Under the pieces are notes generated by a model. That model was not told the origin of the DNA. It was given only the letters and a program-made list of their open reading frames with translations, and did no database searches. A program made the position numbers and the translations under genes. This document shows positions 48,661-57,377 of a DNA stretch of 64,000 nucleotides, one piece after another (positions within the stretch are counted from its first letter, which is position 1; each line of letters opens with the position of its first letter). The stretch comes from Arthrobacter sp. ISL-30 (GTDB taxonomy: Bacteria > Actinomycetota > Actinomycetes > Actinomycetales > Micrococcaceae): NCBI RefSeq assembly GCF_018613855.1, contig NZ_JAGGPK010000009.1, forward strand, positions 1 to 64,000. Direction: 5' to 3'.

Positions 48661-49123
48661 GCAGTCCGATCTTGACCTTACGATCTCGCGCATCATCAAA
48701 GCCCCCAGAAGCGAGGTGTGGAGCGCCTGGACCGATCCCGCCAAGTTCGAGCAGTGGTTTGTCCCGGCGCCGGCGCGCTGCAAAGTCGTAGACATGGAGC
48801 TTCGCCCCGGAGGCTCCTTTGTGACCATCCTCAGCGAGGATGGAGGCGATTTCGTTCCCCACATCAACGGCTGCATCCTTGCTTGCGATGAACAGGAACG
48901 CATTGCCTACACCACTGCCTTGGTGGGCGGCTGGCGGCCGGCGGAAAATCCCTTCATAACCGCCGTCATCACTTTCAAGGACCACCCGCAAGGCACGGAG
49001 TATTCCGCGCAGGTAATGCACCGGAACGTGGCAGACCGGAAGCTTCATGAGGAGATGGGCTTCTATGACGGCTGGGGCACCGTCATAGAACAGCTCGCCC
49101 GATTGGCCGAACAGGCTGGCTGA
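48647..49123 (+). CDS. SRPBCC/AHSA1-type protein
   Basis: This 158-residue START-like protein has LTISRIIKAPRSEVWSAWTDPAKFEQWFVP and the ending EMGFYDGWGTVIEQLARLAE of the AHSA1 domain. It binds hydrophobic ligands in a deep cavity; the specific role is not evident. Paired with ArsR in an overlapping operon, an arrangement frequent in actinobacteria. Confidence 0.88.
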   Translation: MNQHEQSDLDLTISRIIKAPRSEVWSAWTDPAKFEQWFVPAPARCKVVDMELRPGGSFVTILSEDGGDFVPHINGCILACDEQERIAYTTALVGGWRPAENPFITAVITFKDHPQGTEYSAQVMHRNVADRKLHEEMGFYDGWGTVIEQLARLAEQAG

Positions 49124-49167
49124 TCAGGGCTGGCTGACCAGGCTGTGACTGTCCGCACCCGCCCGCC

Positions 49168-49416
49168 CTAGTCGGTATCCGGTCCTGGGGTGAACAGGGC
49201 CGCGGCTACGTCTTCACGAAGGTAGTAGTTGCGAAGCTCCCGGGGCTCGAGGCTCCCCTTCACCACGTAGTAGCCACGGCCCTCCCCGGGACCTCCGGCC
49301 GCCCGATCTATGGCCTCCACCATGGCCAGATCCAGCACTTGGTCCGGACCCTGCTGCTGTAGCCGGTCGAGGTCCTGGGGAAGCAGTGAATTGATGAGCC
49401 CCGGAATGTTTACCAT
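49168..49416 (-). CDS. Small hypothetical protein
   Basis: This 82-residue protein starts MVNIPGLINSLLPQDLDRLQQQGPDQVLDL and has RGYYVVKGSLEPRELRNYYLREDVAAAL. No domain recognised. ATG 49416, with AAGGA seven bases upstream, is better than the earlier in-frame ATG at 49431. Confidence 0.55.
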   Translation of the reverse strand: MVNIPGLINSLLPQDLDRLQQQGPDQVLDLAMVEAIDRAAGGPGEGRGYYVVKGSLEPRELRNYYLREDVAAALFTPGPDTD

Positions 49417-49557
49417 CGTCGCGTCCTTCATGGCACCACTGACTTTGTCAGGGCCCCAATACGACGTATCCGGGGGTGCCTCGTCCGGCCGCGTCCAAAG
49501 GTGATTCTAGGACCGGCTGATGGTTTTTCGCCATAGCTGGCTTCCCTCCCCCGAAGC

Positions 49558-50916
49558 TCAGCCGCCGAAGATCACCCGCTCCAGGTAGGCGTTCCGGAAC
49601 TTACCTTGCGGATCGTGCTTTTCCACGAGGGAGCGGAAGTCCGCGAAGCTCGGGTACAGCTGCTCCAGGGAGCCTGCATCGGCGTCGAACAGCTTGCCCC
49701 AGTGCGGCCGGGCCCCGAACGGAGCCAGGCGCTCCTCGATTTCGGGCAGCACCGCTTCCACCTCCGGCTGGCGCGGTTTCCACGTCAGGTGGATCGCTAC
49801 GCTGTCCTGCCGGTAGCTGGGGCTCAGCCAGAAGTCGTCGGCGGCCACTGTACGGATTTCGGAGACGTACAGAAGCGGCACCAGCTTGTCCGCCATGCTC
49901 CGCATCTCAGCCAGGGCGGCCGCCGCATGCTCCCTAGGAAGCAGGTATTCGCTCTGCAGCTCGTCGCCGTTGCTCGGCGTGAACTCGTGGCGGAAGTGCG
50001 GAAGCCGGTCCAGCCAAGGTCCAGGAACATCCAGCTGCTCAGTGCAGTTCTCCCCCGACATTTCCGGCAGTGGGTGCCGGGGCCGGGTGGCAGCAGGCGC
50101 GCCGAAAAACTCCTCGGCCACTGGCTTCGGAAGGTACCGGCCTTCGGAAGCCAGGGCCTTTCGCCAGACCTGTCCGATCGTGTCCCCGTAGTAGTCCGTG
50201 AAGAAACTGACGCTATAGGCGCTGGAGGCGGCGGCGTCGAAGTTTTCCAGGAGGGTATCCCAGGGCAGTCCTTCGAAGACCTGTTGCCGGATGTCGAAGG
50301 TCGGCTGGACGGCGAGGTCCAGGCTGGTGACGATGCCCAGGGCACCGAGCCCCACCACGGAGCCGAGGAATTCGTCCCCGCCGGCGCCGTCCCCCGCTTC
50401 GAGCCGCTCGATTTCTCCGGAGGCGCGCACCAGCTCGATCGCCTTCACTGCCGAGGACAGCGCCGGATTCCCGACGCCGGACCCGTGCGTTCCGGTCTGC
50501 ACGGCACCGGCCACGGAGATGTGCGGAAGGGACGCCATGTTGTGTAGCGCATACCCGTTCGACTGCAGGTAGACCGCGAGCTCGCCGTAGCTGTTTCCGC
50601 CGGGAACCCGCACGATTCCGCGGTCGACGTCGAGCTCGGGTTTGCCGTCGAGACCCGAAACAACGATGTGCGTACCTTGGGTGTCGGCGATGCGGTTGAA
50701 GCAATGCCGTGAACCCAGAGCCTTCACCTCGTCGGAAGAGGCCACGATTTCTGCGAGTTCCTCTACCGTTGAAGGGCTGTGGACCGAGGACGCCGCATAA
50801 TCCAGGTTGCCTGCCCAGTTCTTCATCGCCTGGCTCTTCATCGCCTGAATCTTCGTCGCCTGGCTCGTGGCCGTGTCATTAGTCATGGCTCGATTCTCCA
50901 TGATCCTGTCCTTCAT
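49558..50916 (-). CDS. Alditol (xylitol) oxidase-like FAD enzyme
   Basis: This 452-residue VAO-type flavoprotein has the FAD domain signature EVKALGSRHCFNRIADTQG, where His71 is the likely covalent FAD site as in AldO. It also has NSYGELAVYLQSNGYALHNMASLPHISVAGAVQTGTHGSG, and its C-terminal ALO domain ends with FGARPHWGKLF. It oxidises polyols such as xylitol or sorbitol with O2. The first 37 residues are odd, with the near-repeats IQAMKSQAMK. ATG overlaps the upstream gene's stop as ATGA. Last gene of the sugar/polyol operon. Confidence 0.88.
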   Translation of the reverse strand: MKDRIMENRAMTNDTATSQATKIQAMKSQAMKNWAGNLDYAASSVHSPSTVEELAEIVASSDEVKALGSRHCFNRIADTQGTHIVVSGLDGKPELDVDRGIVRVPGGNSYGELAVYLQSNGYALHNMASLPHISVAGAVQTGTHGSGVGNPALSSAVKAIELVRASGEIERLEAGDGAGGDEFLGSVVGLGALGIVTSLDLAVQPTFDIRQQVFEGLPWDTLLENFDAAASSAYSVSFFTDYYGDTIGQVWRKALASEGRYLPKPVAEEFFGAPAATRPRHPLPEMSGENCTEQLDVPGPWLDRLPHFRHEFTPSNGDELQSEYLLPREHAAAALAEMRSMADKLVPLLYVSEIRTVAADDFWLSPSYRQDSVAIHLTWKPRQPEVEAVLPEIEERLAPFGARPHWGKLFDADAGSLEQLYPSFADFRSLVEKHDPQGKFRNAYLERVIFGG

Positions 50917-52043
50917 GCCGTGGCTCCCACTTCCTGTGCCGAAATAGCCGTCAGTTCTACTGGGCCGGGCCGCTCCGCGCTGCTGGTAATAGCGACGGCG
51001 GTCCCGCTCGCGGCGGACTCCAGCACTGATTCCATGACGTCCAGCACGTGGAAGGCAAGCGCTCCGCCGGCACGGGGTTCACTCCCCTCGGGGGTTCGGG
51101 CAAGGTCCGCGATGCCGAATCCCCGGCCTGACTCGATGTACCCTGCGGAGACCGGAAGCGTTTCCCAGGCGTCGCCGTCAAGCCTGAACAGCTCCACGTC
51201 GCCGTCGAAATGGTTCGGGTCCGGAACTGCCAGGGACCCCAGCTCACCGTGGATCTCGATGTTGGCGCTCTTTGTCCTCACGGCGTCGAAACTCATCACC
51301 AGCGTCGACAGCGCCCCGGAAGCGTGCACCAGCACCCCCGTGACGTGTGTGTCGATGGCGACCGGGACCGACTCCCCCGCGCGCGGCCCCGAGCCGATAG
51401 TCCGCTCCGGGCGAGTGTGGCTTGCCGCCCCCACCACGGAGACGACTGGACCCAGCAGCGTCACCAGCGCCGAAACGTAGTACGGTCCCATGTCCAGCAG
51501 GGGACCGCCGCCGGGCTGGTAATAGAAGTCCGGGTTGGGGTGCCAGCGCTCGTGCCCGGGCGTCACCATAGTGGCCGTGGCCGAGACGGGCACGCCGATC
51601 AGGCCGTCGTCGATCGCCTTCCGGGCCGTCTGGATGCCCGTACCCAGCACGGTGTCCGGGGCACAGCCCACTACGACGCCGGCCTCCCGCGCCGCGTCGA
51701 GAACCTGTCGTGCTTCAGCGGTGGTTGCCGCGAACGGCTTCTCCCCATAAACGGCCTTGCCGGCGGCGATGGCCTTGAGGGCGATCTCGGCGTGCGCCGC
51801 GGGAATGGTCAGGTTCAGGACGAGGTCGACGTCGTTCGCGGCCAGGAGGTCGTCGACGGCGAGCGCCCGCGCGCCGTCGTAGGCGTCTGCGACGGCCTGT
51901 GCCCGTGCGGGATCGAGGTCAGCGACGGCTACGAGATTGATTTCCTCCAGGCGCCGGAAGTTCGCCAGGTACTGGGCGATAATGGCGCCGCAGCCAACGA
52001 TTCCTACTCTTATTGGCTTGGCTGCGTCTAACGGCTTGCCCAC
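50913..52043 (-). CDS. Gfo/Idh/MocA oxidoreductase (1)
   Basis: This 376-residue dehydrogenase has a Rossmann domain (VGIVGCGAIIAQYLANFRRL), VLNLTIPAAHAEIALKAIAAGKAVYGEKPFAAT with the EKP catalytic Lys, and GGGPLLDMGPYYVSALVTLLG in the sugar-binding domain. It probably oxidises or reduces a sugar or keto-sugar with NAD(H). It overlaps the ThuA gene by 16 bp and the alditol oxidase gene by 4 bp. Confidence 0.9.
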   Translation of the reverse strand: MGKPLDAAKPIRVGIVGCGAIIAQYLANFRRLEEINLVAVADLDPARAQAVADAYDGARALAVDDLLAANDVDLVLNLTIPAAHAEIALKAIAAGKAVYGEKPFAATTAEARQVLDAAREAGVVVGCAPDTVLGTGIQTARKAIDDGLIGVPVSATATMVTPGHERWHPNPDFYYQPGGGPLLDMGPYYVSALVTLLGPVVSVVGAASHTRPERTIGSGPRAGESVPVAIDTHVTGVLVHASGALSTLVMSFDAVRTKSANIEIHGELGSLAVPDPNHFDGDVELFRLDGDAWETLPVSAGYIESGRGFGIADLARTPEGSEPRAGGALAFHVLDVMESVLESAASGTAVAITSSAERPGPVELTAISAQEVGATA

Positions 52044-52729
52044 AGCAGGCCCCTTTCAATGATTGTGCGGACATTCGCGTCCTGCAGGATTTCCACCCGA
52101 TGTCCCGGCGTGCAGACGAAGATCTTTCCTTTGCCCCATTGCCGCGTCCAGATTGCCGGTGACGTCACTTCGCGGTGCCACGGATCCCATTCACGGACCT
52201 TCTGCCTGGTGGTGGCCAGGACGTCGATGTAGTCGTCGGCGAGGACCCAGTACTGCTCCGTGACCAGGTCGAAGTCGCTGATTCCCGCCGTGATCGGGTG
52301 TTCGGCCGCGGCAGGGAGCGTGTTCACGGTGTAGGGCACATAGTTGTCCGACTGCTCGCCCGTGCGCTCGTCCGGGTGCTTGCCGGGATGGCAAGCGAAC
52401 TGGCCGCCAATAAGGTGCAGGTAGTCCGAGGTGTTGCGGTAGGAGTCCGCAATGCCGCCGTGCCAGCCGGCAAGGCCGGTGCCGTTCTCGACGGCGGTGC
52501 GGAGCCCCTCGAACTCGTCCCCCTCGATGGTGGACATGGTCATGCATTGCACGATCAGGTCGACGCCGGCCATGTAGTCCACATCGGCGTAGATCTTGGG
52601 TGATTCCTCCACCCGGACGTCGTAGCCGTTGCCCTTCAGATAAGGAATGAACAGATCGGTGGCTTCAACGGGCTGGTGTCCGTCCCAGCCGCCACGCACC
52701 ACCAGGGCTGTCTTGTTTTCGCTTGCCAT
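52028..52729 (-). CDS. ThuA-domain protein
   Basis: This 233-residue ThuA-like protein with a glutamine-amidotransferase-like fold has ALVVRGGWDGHQPVEATDLFIPYL, YMAGVDLIVQCMTMSTI, GTGLAGWHGGIADSY and GKIFVCTPGHRVEIL. ThuA homologues occur with Gfo/Idh enzymes in trehalose and other disaccharide pathways using 3-keto sugars. AAGGA lies five bases before ATG 52727-52729. Confidence 0.88.
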   Translation of the reverse strand: MASENKTALVVRGGWDGHQPVEATDLFIPYLKGNGYDVRVEESPKIYADVDYMAGVDLIVQCMTMSTIEGDEFEGLRTAVENGTGLAGWHGGIADSYRNTSDYLHLIGGQFACHPGKHPDERTGEQSDNYVPYTVNTLPAAAEHPITAGISDFDLVTEQYWVLADDYIDVLATTRQKVREWDPWHREVTSPAIWTRQWGKGKIFVCTPGHRVEILQDANVRTIIERGLLWASR

Positions 52730-52745
52730 TGGGTTCCTTCCCCCT

Positions 52746-53966
52746 CTATGAAACTTTTTGCCAGCGGCTGTCGTCTGCGTCGCTGGCCTCCACTGCGGCC
52801 AGGACCTTTTGGACCTGGAGCGCATCCGCGAAGGACGGCGACGGCGGCCTCCCCTCGGCGATGGCGTTGACGAGATCCACTACCTGGTGCGTAAAGAGGT
52901 GCTCATAGCCCAGGCCGTGGCCCGTGGGCCACCAGTTCCCCGTGTAGGGGTGCTCCGGTTCGGTGACGAAGATGCGGCGGAATCCGGCGTCGGGCTCGTC
53001 CGAAGCCTCATAAAGGGACAGCGAGTTCATGTCCTCGAAGTCGAAAGCCAGTGAGCCCTTGGTGCCGTTGAGCTCGAGTCGCATCGCGTTCTTGCGGCCC
53101 AGCGCGAAGCGCGTGGCTTCCAAGACGCCGATCGGGCCGGAGGCACCGCCGTCCGACGTGCTTCCCTCGAAGCGGGCGCTGAAGATCGCGGCGTCGTCCA
53201 CGGTGACGGGACCCTTTTGGACGTCCTCGCCGGTTGCACCGTGTCCGCCGAGACCCACGAAGTCCCCGCCTACGGGGCGTTCCTTGACGAACGTCTCAAG
53301 GAGTGCCGAGACTCCGGTGATGTTCCGTCCCAAGATCCATTGCGCTGCGTCGATACTGTGCGCGCCAATGTCGCCAAGGGAACCTGAGCCGGACTTCTCC
53401 TTCTCCAGCCGCCAGGTGAGCGGTGCGTTCGCGTCGCTCAACCAGTCCTGCAGATACTGGGCCCGGACGTGGCGGATCTCCCCGAGCCGTCCGTCGTCGA
53501 CCATCCGCTTAGCCAGGGCCAGCGCAGGGGTGCGCCGGTAACTGAAGCCGCACAGGGAGAAGACGCCCCGGGCTGCCGCGGCATCCGCGGCCGCGGTCAT
53601 CCGCTCGGCTTCTTCCACGGAATTCGCCAGCGGTTTCTCGCACAGCACGTGCTTTCCGGCTTCGAGGGCGGCGACGGCGATCTCGGCGTGGGTGTTTCCG
53701 GGAGTGCAGATATCGATCAGGTCGACGTCATCACGCTCGATCAGCCGGCGCCAGTCGGTCTCGGCGGATTGCCAGCCCAGCTTGTCCGCTGCCGCCGCCA
53801 CGCCTTCGGGGTTCCGGCCGGCGACGGCGGCAAGCTGCGGCTGCAGCGGAAGGTCGAAGAAGCGCGGCGCGGTCCGCCACGCGTGGGAGTGGGCGGCGCC
53901 CATGAAGGCGTAGCCCACCATGCCCACGCGGAGTGGCCTTGATCGGAGCGCGTTGGGTTCAGTCAT
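52746..53966 (-). CDS. Gfo/Idh/MocA oxidoreductase (2), levoglucosan-dehydrogenase-like
   Basis: This 406-residue dehydrogenase has RVGMVGYAFMGAAHSHAWRTAP, IDICTPGNTHAEIAVAALEAGKHVLCEKPLAN, GFSYRRTPALALAKRMV and YLQDWLSDANAPLTWRLEKEKSGSGSLGDIGAHSIDAAQWILG. The YRRTPA and YLQDW features recall levoglucosan dehydrogenase of Pseudarthrobacter, so a C3-oxidation of an anhydrosugar or glycoside is a fair guess. AAAGGA lies five bases before ATG. Confidence 0.87.
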   Translation of the reverse strand: MTEPNALRSRPLRVGMVGYAFMGAAHSHAWRTAPRFFDLPLQPQLAAVAGRNPEGVAAAADKLGWQSAETDWRRLIERDDVDLIDICTPGNTHAEIAVAALEAGKHVLCEKPLANSVEEAERMTAAADAAAARGVFSLCGFSYRRTPALALAKRMVDDGRLGEIRHVRAQYLQDWLSDANAPLTWRLEKEKSGSGSLGDIGAHSIDAAQWILGRNITGVSALLETFVKERPVGGDFVGLGGHGATGEDVQKGPVTVDDAAIFSARFEGSTSDGGASGPIGVLEATRFALGRKNAMRLELNGTKGSLAFDFEDMNSLSLYEASDEPDAGFRRIFVTEPEHPYTGNWWPTGHGLGYEHLFTHQVVDLVNAIAEGRPPSPSFADALQVQKVLAAVEASDADDSRWQKVS

Positions 53967-53992
53967 CGGGGTCCTTTCGGTTGGTTGGAGCT

Positions 53993-54892
53993 CTATTTGC
54001 TGAAGCCGGCGGTGAGGCCGCTGAGCAGCTGGCGGCGTGCGACGACGTAGATCACCAGGAGCGGCAAGGTGGCCAGGACAACGGAGGCCAGCACTGCCGG
54101 GATGTTGACGCTGAACTCGCCCTGGAAGGTCCACAGCGAGAGCGGCAGGACCCGCGTGGCCGGGCTCTGCGTCAGGATCAGCGGGAACAGGAAGCCGTTC
54201 CAGACGTGCAGCTCGTTGTAGATGCCTACTGTGACCACCGCGGGCTTGGTCATCGGCAGCGCCAGGCGCCACATCATGGCCCAGTCGGAGCACCCGTCCA
54301 GGCGCATGGATTCGAAGAGTTCGTTGGGAACGTCACGCAGGAAGTTGGAGAGGATCAGCACCGAGATCGGGATCGAGAACGCGATCGACGGCAGGATCAG
54401 CGCCAGAAGTGTGTCGTACATATGTGCCCGGGTGATCATCCAGTAGATCGGGATGATGGTGGCGTGCAGCGGGATCGCCAGCCCCAGCAGGAAGAGATTG
54501 TTCGTCCAGCTGAGGAAACGGCCCTTGCCGCGGACGATCGCATAGGCGGCCATGAAGGACACCAGGAGTCCGGGCACCACACTTCCCACCGTCACAACCA
54601 GGCTGTTGATGAAGTACCTGGCGAAGTCGTTCTGCAGCACCAGCTGGTAGTTATCCAGCGTGGGCTCGGTGGGCGGCAGCATGGGATTGCTGGTGAAGAA
54701 GCCCGCCTGGTTCTTCAGGCTGGTGATCACCACGTAGTAAACGGGCAGGATGATGATGGCCAGCCAGAGCCAGCCGCCCAGGCCTCCCAGGAGGTTGGGC
54801 CGCCGTCGTCCGCTGCTCCTGGAGCGCAAACGGGGCTGCGGCTCACGCGCCTGGGCCGGGGCCGGTACCGGGAGCTGTGTTGTGGAGGCCAT
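53993..54892 (-). CDS. Sugar ABC transporter permease, MalG type
   Basis: This 299-residue membrane protein has six TM segments and the EAA loop near NELFESMRLDGCSDWAMMWRLALPMTKPAVVTVGI that contacts the ATPase. Start and stop of the two permease genes share one base. No ATPase gene is in the cluster, so a shared MsiK-type ATPase elsewhere probably drives it. Confidence 0.92.
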   Translation of the reverse strand: MASTTQLPVPAPAQAREPQPRLRSRSSGRRRPNLLGGLGGWLWLAIIILPVYYVVITSLKNQAGFFTSNPMLPPTEPTLDNYQLVLQNDFARYFINSLVVTVGSVVPGLLVSFMAAYAIVRGKGRFLSWTNNLFLLGLAIPLHATIIPIYWMITRAHMYDTLLALILPSIAFSIPISVLILSNFLRDVPNELFESMRLDGCSDWAMMWRLALPMTKPAVVTVGIYNELHVWNGFLFPLILTQSPATRVLPLSLWTFQGEFSVNIPAVLASVVLATLPLLVIYVVARRQLLSGLTAGFSK

Positions 54893-55809
54893 CAGGCACC
54901 TTCCAATTGGCTGGCATTCCGGTTCTTGCCGCCCAACCGCTGCAGGAGCAGCGCCAGACCGAGGCCGATCACCACGAGGATCACGCCCAGGGCGCTGGCG
55001 GCACCCATGTCGTTGGCCTTGAAACCGGTGAGGTACATGTGCAGCGGGAGCAGTCGGGTGGCATAGCCCGGGCCGCCCGCGGTGAGCACGAAGATCAGGT
55101 CGAAGTACGCCAGGGAACCCACCACCATGAGCGTGGACGACGTGATGACGGTGTACTTCAGCTGCGGCAGGGTGATGTTGACGAACTGCTGGATCCGGCC
55201 AGCGCCGTCGATCTGCGCCGCTTCATAGAACGACGCCGGAATCTGGCGCACGCCGCCCTGGTAAATGAGCGTGTGGAACGGCACGAACTGCCAGGCGATC
55301 ACGAACACCACGACGAACAGCACCAGGTCCGAATTGCCCAGCCAGTCCTGCGCAAGTGCCGGCAGTCCCAGCCCCGGGCCCAAGCCGAAGTTCGGGTCCA
55401 AAAGGGCCTTGAAGGCAATAGCGACGGCGGCCGAAGAGAGCAGGAGCGGGACGAAGTACAGCACAGCCAGCGCCGCGCGGTACTTCTGGCCGGCCGCAGT
55501 GAAGACGCCCAGCAGCAGGCTTATCGGGGCCTGCACAATGAACGAGAAGAACATGATCTTCGCCGTCACCACCAGGGCGTTGCCGGTTACCGGGTCAGTC
55601 AAGACCCTGGCCCAGCTGGAAACGGCGTCGAACCTGATCTCGCCCAAGCCGTCCCAGGAGGTAAAGCTGAGGACCACAACGCCGATCAGCGGGATGACGG
55701 CGAAGAGCAGGAAGAAGGCCAGGGCCGGAGCGGCAAGCCAGGCGGACGGGCCGCTTCCAACAAGCTGCCTGCTGCGGACACGTCGGGAAGTGCTTGTTGT
55801 CAGAGCCAC
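54892..55809 (-). CDS. Sugar ABC transporter permease, MalF type
   Basis: This 305-residue membrane protein has LAFFLLFAVIPLIGVVVLSFTSW at TM1 and the EAA loop PASFYEAAQIDGAGRIQQFVNITLPQLKYTV. It partners the MalG-type permease. It directly abuts the binding-protein gene. Confidence 0.92.
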   Translation of the reverse strand: MALTTSTSRRVRSRQLVGSGPSAWLAAPALAFFLLFAVIPLIGVVVLSFTSWDGLGEIRFDAVSSWARVLTDPVTGNALVVTAKIMFFSFIVQAPISLLLGVFTAAGQKYRAALAVLYFVPLLLSSAAVAIAFKALLDPNFGLGPGLGLPALAQDWLGNSDLVLFVVVFVIAWQFVPFHTLIYQGGVRQIPASFYEAAQIDGAGRIQQFVNITLPQLKYTVITSSTLMVVGSLAYFDLIFVLTAGGPGYATRLLPLHMYLTGFKANDMGAASALGVILVVIGLGLALLLQRLGGKNRNASQLEGA

Positions 55810-57129
55810 TTACTTGCCGATCGTGGCGTTCATGGTGCTGATGAATTGCTCAGGCGTCATCTTCTTCAGGAAGATCTGGTCCAGGTTGGCCAGCATGGCG
55901 TCTCCCTGCGCAGGGCTCAGTGCCTGGTCCCAGGAGAGGGTGAAGCTGGGGGCATCCTTGGCCATGCCGTAGACGAAGCTGAGGAAGTCCTTGTCCGGGG
56001 AGGCGGCCAGCTTGGACTCGATGCCGTTGACCACGGGCACGGCACCTGAGTCAATCAGGGCCTGGGTGTTTTCCTCAGTGAACATACCGGACTTGACGTA
56101 GTCCAGGGCCGCCTTCTTCTGCCCCTCAGTGGCCTTGGAGGAAATTGACCAGAAGTTCGAGGGGTTGCCCACGACGTTGGCGGGGTCACCCTTGCCACCC
56201 TCGACCGTCGGGAAGTTGGTGTAGCCAAGCTTGCCGTTCTTGACGAAGTCGGGGGCGTCCTTCTTCATTCCCTGATAGATCCAGCCACCTTGGAGGACCA
56301 TCGCGGCCTTGCCCGTGTAGAGCAGTGCCTGGTCGGCGTTGCTGTCGGCGGCGATTGACGAGAATCCGTTGATAAAGCCACCGGCGTCCACGAGCTCCTG
56401 GATCCTGGCCAAGGCTTCCGCCACGGCGGGATCGGACCAGGCGTTGGGCTTGTTCGCCGCGATGTTGGCGAAAACGTCCGGGCCGCCAATACGTTCCACC
56501 AGGTACTCAAGCCACATCAGGTCCGGCCATTTGGACTGCCCGCCCAGTGAGAAGGGAGCGATTCCCGCTGCCTTGAATTTAGGCACCAGGGCCATGAGTT
56601 CGTCCCACGTCTTGGGCGGCCGGGCTCCGACCTTGTCGAAGACGTCTTTGTTGTAATAGAGCACTACGGGCTGGACGTTGTTGTTAGGAAGCGCGTAAGT
56701 CTTGCCGTCAAGTTCGCCGCTCTTCAGCACCGACGGCAGGTAGCGATCCTTAACCTCGGGGTTTTCCTTCAGGAAGCCGGACAGGTCCTCGACCTGTCCC
56801 GCGTCCACATAGGACTTCAGGACACCTCCACCCCAGCCGTAAATGAAGGTGGGACCCTGCCCGGCACCGACGGCGGTGCGGACCTTGGTCTTGTAGGCGT
56901 CGTTAGCGAAGAAATCCAGTTTGATCGCCTCGTCCGGGTGGGCCTTGTTCCAGCTGTCGACTGTTTGCTGCAGGACCTGCTGTCCGCCTCCGGTAAGGCC
57001 CCACATAGTAGGGGAATCTCCGGTGGTTGCCGAACCAGCGGGACCGGCCGATCCACAAGCCGAAAGGCTGACGCTGAGGGCAGCCGCCGTGACTGCAAAC
57101 GCAGCCGCCCGCAATTTTCCTATCTTCAT
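55810..57129 (-). CDS. Extracellular sugar-binding lipoprotein of ABC transporter
   Basis: This 439-residue solute-binding protein has a lipoprotein signal (AALSVSLSACGSAG, lipidated Cys in LSAC near residue 26). The fold is that of family 1 sugar-binding proteins (KLDFFANDAYKTKVRTAVGAGQGPTFIYGWGG, PKTWDELMALVPKFKAAGI). First gene of the operon. The promoter and operator lie in the 250 bp upstream. Confidence 0.92.
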   Translation of the reverse strand: MKIGKLRAAAFAVTAAALSVSLSACGSAGPAGSATTGDSPTMWGLTGGGQQVLQQTVDSWNKAHPDEAIKLDFFANDAYKTKVRTAVGAGQGPTFIYGWGGGVLKSYVDAGQVEDLSGFLKENPEVKDRYLPSVLKSGELDGKTYALPNNNVQPVVLYYNKDVFDKVGARPPKTWDELMALVPKFKAAGIAPFSLGGQSKWPDLMWLEYLVERIGGPDVFANIAANKPNAWSDPAVAEALARIQELVDAGGFINGFSSIAADSNADQALLYTGKAAMVLQGGWIYQGMKKDAPDFVKNGKLGYTNFPTVEGGKGDPANVVGNPSNFWSISSKATEGQKKAALDYVKSGMFTEENTQALIDSGAVPVVNGIESKLAASPDKDFLSFVYGMAKDAPSFTLSWDQALSPAQGDAMLANLDQIFLKKMTPEQFISTMNATIGK

Positions 57130-57202
57130 GTAACTTCCGTTCGTCCACTGGGATCACCATTGGGTCCGGCTGCTGGGATGGGATCGCGATCGCGTTCCCA
57201 GT

Positions 57203-57220
57203 CTTCGAAACATTTCGAAG
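57203..57220. promoter_or_regulatory. LacI operator of the sugar operon
   Basis: CTTCGAAACATTTCGAAG is a palindrome apart from its two central bases. It lies just downstream of the proposed start of transcription of the ABC operon. A half-site, AAGTTTCGA, follows. Confidence 0.7.
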
Positions 57221-57240
57221 AAGTTTCGATGCCTGTAGCA

Positions 57241-57269
57241 AACGTATCGGTGAGCTACATCACGGTCAA
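57241..57269 (-). promoter_or_regulatory. Promoter of the sugar ABC operon
   Basis: On the minus strand TTGACC (57269-57264) and TACGTT (57246-57241) are separated by 17 bp; RNA would start about 57234, just before the operator. Confidence 0.65.
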
Positions 57270-57354
57270 GGGGTTTGAGGTAAAAAGTTCAGGACGTTTA
57301 CTATGTGGCTCTTGACCAGAGTCTGCAACAAAGGCACGATAGCCGTAACGAAAA

Positions 57355-57364
57355 CTTTCGAAAG
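57355..57364. promoter_or_regulatory. Second LacI operator, at lacI gene
   Basis: CTTTCGAAAG is a perfect 10-bp palindrome with the same TTCGAA core as 57203-57220, 13 bp before the lacI TTG start. This indicates autoregulation. Confidence 0.6.
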
Positions 57365-57377
57365 ATCAGGGGAAACT

